A DNA stretch of 11,563 nt from Dehalococcoidia bacterium. Lineage in GTDB: Bacteria; Chloroflexota; Dehalococcoidia; SZUA-161; SpSt-899. The position numbers and the translations under genes were made by a program. This document shows, in pieces, positions 7,729 to 11,563 of this stretch. Under the pieces are notes generated by a model, which did not search any database, was not told where the DNA came from, and saw nothing but the letters and a program-made list of their open reading frames with translations. The first letter of the stretch is position 1. Every line of letters begins with the position of its first letter. The stretch spans positions 1 through 11,563 of the forward strand of contig JALPXQ010000040.1 of the NCBI GenBank assembly GCA_023271515.1, written 5' to 3'.

Positions 7729-8088
7729 ATGGATTTGATTCTGCATATTGCCAAGCGGAACGACTGGGAGAAGGCCAGGTCGTCTGGAAGTTACCGAGCG
7801 GACACGTTGGAGTCCCAGGGGTTCATCCATTGTTCCACGCCTGAGCAGGTTATCCGCGTGGCCAATTTTCTACTCCGTGGGCAGGACGACTTGGTGTTGC
7901 TGTGCATCGACAGCAAAAAGCTTGGGGCTGAGATCCGGATGGAAAATCTGGAAGGAGGCGACAAGCTCTTCCCTCATGTCTATGGCCCTTTGAACGTGGA
8001 AGCTGTGGTCAAAGTTGTGGATTTCAAACCTCAGACTGACGGCACTTTCGTCTTGCCTAAGTGCTTGCCGGGTGATCAAGGAGCATAG
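7729..8088 (+). CDS. DUF952 family protein (integron cassette)
   Basis: A 119-residue protein matching DUF952 over its whole length: LILHIAKRNDW at the N-terminus, GFIHCSTPEQV, a VLLCID strand, and FPHVYGPLNVEAV. The family is small, cytosolic, of unknown function, with a suggested relation to ADP-ribosyltransferase/phosphotransferase folds. It starts nine bases after a GTTAGGT recombination core and has no clear ribosome-binding site, both common for integron cassettes. It ends at TAG (8086-8088), 49 bases before the R'' box of its attC. Codon use and product are unrelated to the neighbouring cassettes. Confidence 0.9.
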   Translation: MDLILHIAKRNDWEKARSSGSYRADTLESQGFIHCSTPEQVIRVANFLLRGQDDLVLLCIDSKKLGAEIRMENLEGGDKLFPHVYGPLNVEAVVKVVDFKPQTDGTFVLPKCLPGDQGA

Positions 8089-8137
8089 CAAGCGTTTCGG
8101 AATGGTCCGGGCTTGGGGTGTGAGAACAATTGAACGG

Positions 8138-8193
8138 ACCTAACAAATCGTTGCAGCGGACGCGCTACCCGCGCGCCGCTGAACTCTGCCGTT
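8138..8193 (+). repeat. attC site of cassette 1, interrupted in its R' box by a group II intron
   Basis: R'' is ACCTAAC (8138-8144). The arms TTGCAGCGG (8151-8159) and CCGCTGAA (8176-8183) pair, with one unpaired G in the 5' arm as the extrahelical base typical of attC sites, and CGCG stems enclose a CTACC-like loop. The R' box starts GTT (8191-8193) and then breaks off at the intron; its missing end, AGCAC, is found at 8995-8999. Confidence 0.85.
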
Positions 8194-8810
8194 ATCGCGC
8201 CAAGGAAAGCTTGGCGTGTCTTATGGGGTGGAAGTCCCCATCGGGAAAGGGTTAGCCACCCACCCGTATCGAGTCTTGCGCCTGTGGCGGGGCTGGTAGA
8301 ACCAGCGAACAAAGCAGGTGAAGCGTAGACAGAGAATCCTGTAGGCCGTAGGGGTAACCGCGTACCCCCTGCCTTCGCAGGGGCAGGCTCTGAAGTGCTG
8401 GCCTTCGAGATGAGTTTGTTGCGGACGCCGAGGGTTTTAAAGTGCATCGAAGGCAATACAAGAGCATCCGTTATGGCGAGGATGTGAAGGTCCGCCGGAG
8501 TCCACAGGCCATGGCATGCAGGAAGAGACGCGCCTAAGAACTTGGGAGGCCCCATGGGCTCCTGCAGGTGGGAGGTGCCGGCGTAGGGTATACAGTTGCT
8601 GAGACACAGAAGGGGAAACCCGGAAATGGAATTAGGCTGGAACCTAAGCGAAGGCAGGGAAAGCCTGGTAGGAAGGCGGAGGATTACTGTAAAAGGGAAA
8701 GCCCGCCGGATGCTTGTGGGGAGTCTTATCAAGCGTAGTACTCGGAGGTAGGGAAAGCCTACCACAAGGGGAAGGACTTGACGGGAGTACGCAGCCCGCA
8801 AAGGAAACTT

Positions 8811-8879
8811 ATGCCGGACATTGTAGGATCGGAACAACGTAAGCAAACCTCACTGCGGGGAATAGCAAACAGGGTGTGA
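8811..8879 (+). pseudogene. ltrA: N-terminal stub of the intron-encoded reverse transcriptase/maturase
   Basis: The reading from ATG 8811 gives MPDIVGSEQRKQTSLRGIAN then RV and a TGA stop (8877-8879). This opening is characteristic of LtrA-type group II intron maturases that normally continue for over 400 residues. Immediately after the stub, within ~45 bases, domain V begins, so the reverse transcriptase, maturase and any endonuclease domains have been deleted. No functional protein is expected. Confidence 0.85.
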
Positions 8880-8922
8880 GCCGGTAACGGCTACAGCCTG
8901 CGCGGAAGCGAGTACAACCGAG

Positions 8923-8955
8923 GAACCGGATGCGGGCAAACTGCACGTCCGGGTC
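8923..8955 (+). ncRNA. Group II intron domain V (with altered triad)
   Basis: GAACCGGA (8923-8930) pairs with TCCGGGTC (8948-8955), and TGCGG (8931-8935) with CTGCA (8941-8945) around a GCAAA loop, with the two-base CG bulge at 8946-8947. This is the domain V hairpin. The catalytic triad, usually AGC, reads AAC here (8924-8926), leaving an A-G mismatch at 8925/8953. The loop has five bases rather than the usual four. Confidence 0.8.
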
Positions 8956-8956
8956 T

Positions 8957-8994
8957 GTGCGGGGGGCGCCGGGTAACCGGCGTTCCTACCGCGG
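8957..8994 (+). ncRNA. Group II intron domain VI with branch-point A
   Basis: CGCCGG (8967-8972) and CCGGCG (8977-8982) form the inner stem with a GTAA loop; GCGG (8959-8962) pairs with CCGC (8989-8992) below. A8988 is bulged between these stems and lies six to seven bases from the inferred 3' end, the distance expected for the lariat branch point. Confidence 0.75.
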
Positions 8995-8996
8995 AG
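8991..8996 (+). promoter_or_regulatory. Ribosome-binding site formed across the intron-exon junction
   Basis: GCGGAG lies four bases before the GrpB ATG (9001). Its GCGG comes from the last bases of the intron and its AG from the cassette. Before insertion the same position would have read CCGTTAGCACT, with no such site. Confidence 0.45.
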
Positions 8997-9000
8997 CACT

Positions 9001-9540
9001 ATGAATATAATTGGATTAAAACGCGGAACAGTTGAAGTTGTGCCATATAGATCTGAATGGAAACAGTTCTTCAACGAGGAAAAGAATATAATCCTGAATG
9101 AAATTCGGGACTTCGTTGTCGATATCCAACATGTTGGGAGCACTGCTGTTCCGGGGCTGAAAGCTAAGCCGATTATAGATATTGCTATTGCGATCAACTC
9201 AAGATCAGTGATTCCAGAAATATCAAGACGATTAGAGACCATCAGATACATTGATCGAGGCGATGGGGGAAAAGATGGTGGTTATCTTTTTATCAAAGAA
9301 CTCGCGCCTGAAGTGCGAACAATTCATCTTCATGTGATGGAAATAAGTGATCCACAATGGAAGAACTACCTTGATTTTCGAAACATCCTGCAAACTGACA
9401 AAAGTCTTAGAGCAAGGTAGGCAAACTTAAAAGATGAACTTAAGAAGCAATATTCTGATGATCGGAAATCTTATACTTCAGGAAAAAACGTTTTTATAGA
9501 AAATGTGTTGGAAGAAATCAACGAAAAAGAAAAGTGCTAA
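9001..9540 (+). pseudogene. GrpB family protein gene interrupted by an in-frame TAG (integron cassette)
   Basis: The first 139 codons encode a GrpB-family nucleotidyltransferase-like protein, with the signature QHVGSTAVPGLKAKPIIDIA near residues 43-62. A TAG at 9418-9420 stops it, but the same frame continues open for 39 codons to TAA at 9538-9540 with sequence that fits the family C-terminus (ANLKDELKKQYSDDRKSYTS, then a segment ending NVFIENVLEEINEKEKC). Full length would be 179 residues, normal for GrpB. The position of the TAG is commonly Tyr in relatives, one base away from TAT or TAC. Either the gene is inactivated, or it makes a 139-residue product lacking the C-terminal helix, or the TAG is read through. 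The TAA stop overlaps the attC R'' box. Confidence 0.85.
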
Positions 9541-9591
9541 CCAGACGATGGAGCGAACGGCGTTTCGTCGTCGGTCATCTTTATGTCAGGC
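9534..9591 (+). repeat. attC site of the GrpB cassette
   Basis: R'' GTGCTAAC (9534-9541) overlaps the GrpB stop. The arms GATGGA and TCATC pair with one unpaired G in the 5' arm. The R' box reads GTCAGGC (9585-9591), one change from GTTRRRY, so this site may recombine weakly. The R'' box is the exact complement of the GTTAGCAC rebuilt across the intron. Confidence 0.75.
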
Positions 9592-9615
9592 AACACTAGT
9601 TGACGGAGGATCGTA

Positions 9616-10086
9616 ATGGAAGGCTGCGTTTACGAGGACAAGTATTTCAAAGTAATTAGCCCCGAATTTCCTCTCAACTGCCGTGATGATGGCGGCCATT
9701 TGATATTGATCAAGAAAGAGAAGGTAACCGACAGATCCGACATGACTTATCAAGAGGCAATTGATTTCATGAGAATATCCATGGCCGTTGGTAAGGCAAT
9801 GTACGAAGTTCTTGGAATTGAAAGGATGAACTACGAGGACCTGGGCAATTGGGGCGTGGACGATGCGGGTGGTGCCACAATGCATCTTCATTTCTTCGGC
9901 AGAGCGAAAGAGCAGATACATCAGATTAGAGGCCATCATATGTTTTTATATCCAAAAGGGCACAAGATATATGAAGGGCACTTGAAACCCTTCAAAGATG
10001 AAGACCTCCAGCAACTGAGGTCAAGAATAGAAGAAATTCTGAATGAATCGAAGTATATAAGAATGGCTGAACTCGCAGGGCTATAA
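9616..10086 (+). CDS. HIT-family protein (integron cassette)
   Basis: A 156-residue HIT-superfamily protein. HIT proteins are nucleotide hydrolases or transferases using a His nucleophile. The signature region ATMHLHFFGR places H90 at the position of the nucleophile and H92 as the third His of HxHxHxx; the first His position is Thr (T88). The upstream CVYEDKYFKVISPEF and GGHLILIKKEKVTD segments fit the two HIT strands. GGAGG at 9605-9609 lies six bases before the ATG. It sits between two attC-like sites as a single-gene cassette, and its stop lies nine bases before the next R'' box. The nucleotide substrate is unknown. Confidence 0.85.
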   Translation: MEGCVYEDKYFKVISPEFPLNCRDDGGHLILIKKEKVTDRSDMTYQEAIDFMRISMAVGKAMYEVLGIERMNYEDLGNWGVDDAGGATMHLHFFGRAKEQIHQIRGHHMFLYPKGHKIYEGHLKPFKDEDLQQLRSRIEEILNESKYIRMAELAGL

Positions 10087-10095
10087 CAGCTAATT

Positions 10096-10150
10096 GTCTA
10101 ACAAATCAATCCAGCGGGCGGAGTACCGCCGCTGATTTCAATCGGTATGC
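10096..10150 (+). repeat. attC site of the HIT cassette
   Basis: R'' GTCTAAC (10096-10102). The arms AATCCAGCGG (10108-10117) and CCGCTGATT (10129-10137) pair with an unpaired C in the 5' arm. The R' box reads GGTATGC (10144-10150), one base from GTTATGC, and matches the complement of the GCATAAC box of the following cassette except at that base. Confidence 0.75.
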
Positions 10151-10158
10151 GGAATATG

Positions 10159-11016
10159 ATGAGAGTTCAATACGTTCAGTCTGCGAAGACCTTTCTGGAG
10201 GCTGCCGGCACTGATTTGCTCACGGATGAAGCTCGCCACAGTCTTGCCTTCGGCATTGCAGAACGAGTCGCGCTGGATACTCACGCATTTGGTCCCGATG
10301 ATCCATGGTTCATCATACTGAAGAGTTCTGGGAAGATATGTGCGACTGCAATCCGAACGCCGCCTCATAGGACAGTACTCTCGCACCTATGCGGCGACAG
10401 AGGATTGGTGTGTTCGGAACTGGTTCGTTCGGTGCATAAGATCGACCCGACGATTCCTGGTGTTGTTGGCGAGAAGGGAATCGCAGATCGCTTTACACAA
10501 GAATGGTGTGCCGCATACGGATCGAAGATCAAGGATGTGATGACTCAGCGCATCTATCGGCTGACTGAATTGGCCAAGGTAATGTTGTCTGAGGGAGGCA
10601 TGCGCCGGGCCAAGCTGGAGGACGCGGAACTCGTGATAGCATGGGCTGCTGCTTTTCGTAGGGAAACGGCAGGTGACGACCCATCCCCTACGCATGGTCA
10701 CTTGTATCGCCAGAGAATCCAGCAGGGCAGCGTCTATCTGTGGGAACACGAGGTCCCCGTTTCTATGGCGGTTAGCACACGACCCACCCGAAGTGGGATC
10801 AGTGTCGGAGGCGTGTATACGCCTCCTGAGCACCGGAATAAGGGATACGCCACCTCATGCGTTGCATCTTTATGCAAGGAGCTTCTGCGGGACTACAGGT
10901 TCTGCGTACTCTACACAGACCTTTCGAATCCCGTATCGAATTCAATCTACAAACGGATCGGATTCAAGGAGCATTGTGATTCAGCTCAGTATACTTACGA
11001 TCATGAGACCGCATAA
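10159..11016 (+). CDS. GNAT acetyltransferase, two-part (integron cassette)
   Basis: A ~285-residue predicted acetyltransferase. The C-terminal ~120 residues form a GNAT domain with the acetyl-CoA loop HRNKGYA (R/QxxGxG/A form) in GVYTPPEHRNKGYATSCVAS and a closing NPVSNSIYKRIGFKE. The N-terminal ~150 residues (SAKTFLEAAGTDLLTDEARH) match the helical lead domain of a common two-part GNAT type. In-frame ATGs occur at 10147, 10156 and 10159; I favour 10159 because family members begin close to MxVxxxxSAxxFL and because 10147 lies inside the attC R' box. No strong ribosome-binding site is seen. The acceptor substrate is unknown. The TAA stop is inside the R'' box of the next attC. Confidence 0.82.
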   Translation: MRVQYVQSAKTFLEAAGTDLLTDEARHSLAFGIAERVALDTHAFGPDDPWFIILKSSGKICATAIRTPPHRTVLSHLCGDRGLVCSELVRSVHKIDPTIPGVVGEKGIADRFTQEWCAAYGSKIKDVMTQRIYRLTELAKVMLSEGGMRRAKLEDAELVIAWAAAFRRETAGDDPSPTHGHLYRQRIQQGSVYLWEHEVPVSMAVSTRPTRSGISVGGVYTPPEHRNKGYATSCVASLCKELLRDYRFCVLYTDLSNPVSNSIYKRIGFKEHCDSAQYTYDHETA

Positions 11017-11070
11017 CAACCTCTTCCAGCGGACGCGGACAAGCCGCGCCGCTGAAGAGGACCGTTAGGT
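11011..11070 (+). repeat. attC site of the first GNAT cassette
   Basis: The best-preserved attC in the window, 60 bases. R'' GCATAAC (11011-11017) overlaps the preceding stop. CCTCTTCCAGCGG and CCGCTGAAGAGG pair with one unpaired C in the 5' arm, CGCGG pairs with CCGCG, and ACAAG forms the terminal loop. R' is GTTAGGT (11064-11070), a perfect consensus. Confidence 0.88.
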
Positions 11071-11096
11071 TGCGCATGAGAACAGGAGAAAGGCCA

Positions 11097-11537
11097 ATGG
11101 GGATTGACTTGAAATCGGCAAGCAGGAAAGATATCGACAAACTGATGCCATTGTTCAAAGGTTTGTATGAATTATATGGAGGCGACATCGGCCCGCATTT
11201 CGCAGAGATTTTGCAGGAGTACATAGATTCCGAAAACCATCTCACTATGGTAGCTCTATCAGATGGTGCCGTTGTCGGCGTACTGGTCGGGAGCTACCGT
11301 CTCGACATAGACTACGAGTGTCGTACCGGATTTGTGGATGCCATTGTCGTGGACGAGGGATTCCGGAAAAGAGGAATCGGCAAGAGGCTACTACATCATT
11401 TTGCACAGTGGGCACAGAGTAAAAAATGCACCGTACTGCAAGTCCTTAACGGGAATCGTGAGTTCTTTGAGCATCTAGGGTTTGAGGAACGTCCCGCGAG
11501 ATTACACCAGGTTTCCATTGAGAGACTATCAACATAA
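11097..11537 (+). CDS. GNAT-family N-acetyltransferase (integron cassette)
   Basis: A 146-residue single-domain GNAT protein. It begins IDLKSASRKDIDKLMPLFKG, has a beta4 strand GFVDAIVVDEGF leading into the acetyl-CoA loop RKRGIG (Q/RxxGxG/A), and ends EFFEHLGFEERPARLHQ, all typical. The size and a central pair of acidic strands resemble small antibiotic or amine acetyltransferases often carried in cassettes, but the substrate cannot be read from the sequence. I chose the ATG at 11097 because AGGAG (11084-11088) is eight bases upstream; ATG 11076 and TTG 11070 are in frame but lie next to or inside the R' box. It ends at TAA (11535-11537). Confidence 0.88.
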   Translation: MGIDLKSASRKDIDKLMPLFKGLYELYGGDIGPHFAEILQEYIDSENHLTMVALSDGAVVGVLVGSYRLDIDYECRTGFVDAIVVDEGFRKRGIGKRLLHHFAQWAQSKKCTVLQVLNGNREFFEHLGFEERPARLHQVSIERLST

Positions 11538-11563
11538 CAAGGCGTTGTTATGTAAAAAGTCAA
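11532..11563 (+). repeat. Probable start of a further attC, cut by the window end
   Basis: ACATAAC (11532-11538) overlaps the last stop codon and matches an R'' box, and TAACAAGGCGTT is a usual attC opening. It also forms a perfect nine-base palindrome, ACATAACAA (11532-11540) and TTGTTATGT (11545-11553), around GGCG. The window ends before any R' box with full context can be judged. Confidence 0.45.

Larger units (their letters stand above)
8194..8994 (+). mobile_element. Internally deleted group II intron remnant
   Basis: About 801 bases of structured sequence with no complete ORF. The 5' part holds hairpins fitting domain I (CGCCAAG 8198-8204 with CTTGGCG 8210-8216; ATGGGG 8223-8228 with CCCCAT 8236-8241; CCCCTGC 8366-8372 with GCAGGGG 8377-8383). 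The 3' part holds domain V (8923-8955) and domain VI (about 8957-8994) with a bulged branch-point A at 8988. The intron-encoded protein survives only as its first 22 codons. The ends are set by the rebuilt attC: 8194-8994 and 8195-8995 are equivalent because an A occurs at both junctions. The 5' end (ATCGCGCC or TCGCGCC) departs from the common GTGCG start, so splicing may be lost. It lies in the same orientation as the cassettes. Confidence 0.85.

Noticed and set aside
8076..8846. 256-codon ORF on the minus strand
   Set aside because: It lies almost wholly inside the group II intron RNA, has low-complexity composition and no recognisable domain; structured GC-rich RNA often leaves long antisense frames.
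8850..9251. 133-codon minus-strand ORF across the intron end and GrpB gene
   Set aside because: It is antisense to a clear GrpB coding region and the domain V/VI hairpins; no family match.
10340..11068. Additional plus-strand frames overlapping the first GNAT gene
   Set aside because: They are out-of-frame readings of a well-supported GNAT coding sequence and have no domain.
7714..11563. CRISPR or phage defence island
   Set aside because: The repeated motifs are attC arms of differing sequence and irregular spacing, not identical direct repeats, and no cas or known defence gene is present.

Overview
The window reads as a bacterial chromosome fragment from an uncultured or little-studied organism. 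Every convincing gene is on the + strand, ribosome-binding sites are mostly strong (AAAGGAG / AGGAGG), and base composition is moderate. The integron cassettes and the group II intron remnant point to Bacteria. I cannot name a phylum from the sequence alone.

Left part (1-7223), ordinary chromosomal genes. A TldD-type metalloprotease gene and its TldE/PmbA partner overlap by ATGA and are followed by a metallo-beta-lactamase-fold hydrolase with an unusual first metal ligand (Glu in place of His). Next come two overlapping small cysteine-rich genes, the second a DUF3795 protein, a thioredoxin-like plus GNAT-like two-domain protein, and a DUF885 HExxPGHH metallopeptidase. Peptide handling (TldD/TldE, DUF885) is the recurring theme, but shared function is an inference.

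Transition (7224-7713). A decayed gene with a good ribosome-binding site and early in-frame TAG is followed by a noncoding stretch with a strong 14-position hairpin.

Right part (7714-11563), an integron cassette array with no integrase in view. The recognisable cassettes are DUF952, GrpB, a HIT-family protein, and two GNAT acetyltransferases. They are separated by short attC-like sites that keep a GTTRRRY-like R' box, an R'' box at or near the preceding stop codon, inverted arms, and one extrahelical base in the 5' arm. In the first attC an 801-base group II intron remnant interrupts the R' box. It keeps domain I-like hairpins and domains V and VI, but the reverse transcriptase/maturase is reduced to its first 22 codons. 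Removing the intron restores GTTAGCAC, the exact complement of the GTGCTAAC box at the end of the GrpB cassette, which pins the insertion site to one base. The GrpB gene is itself interrupted by an in-frame TAG.

The most interesting features are the intron-in-attC structure, the possibility that the intron end now supplies the GrpB ribosome-binding site, and the repeated in-frame TAG codons. I did not find a clear previously undescribed defence or biosynthetic system; the cassette array is the accessory part.
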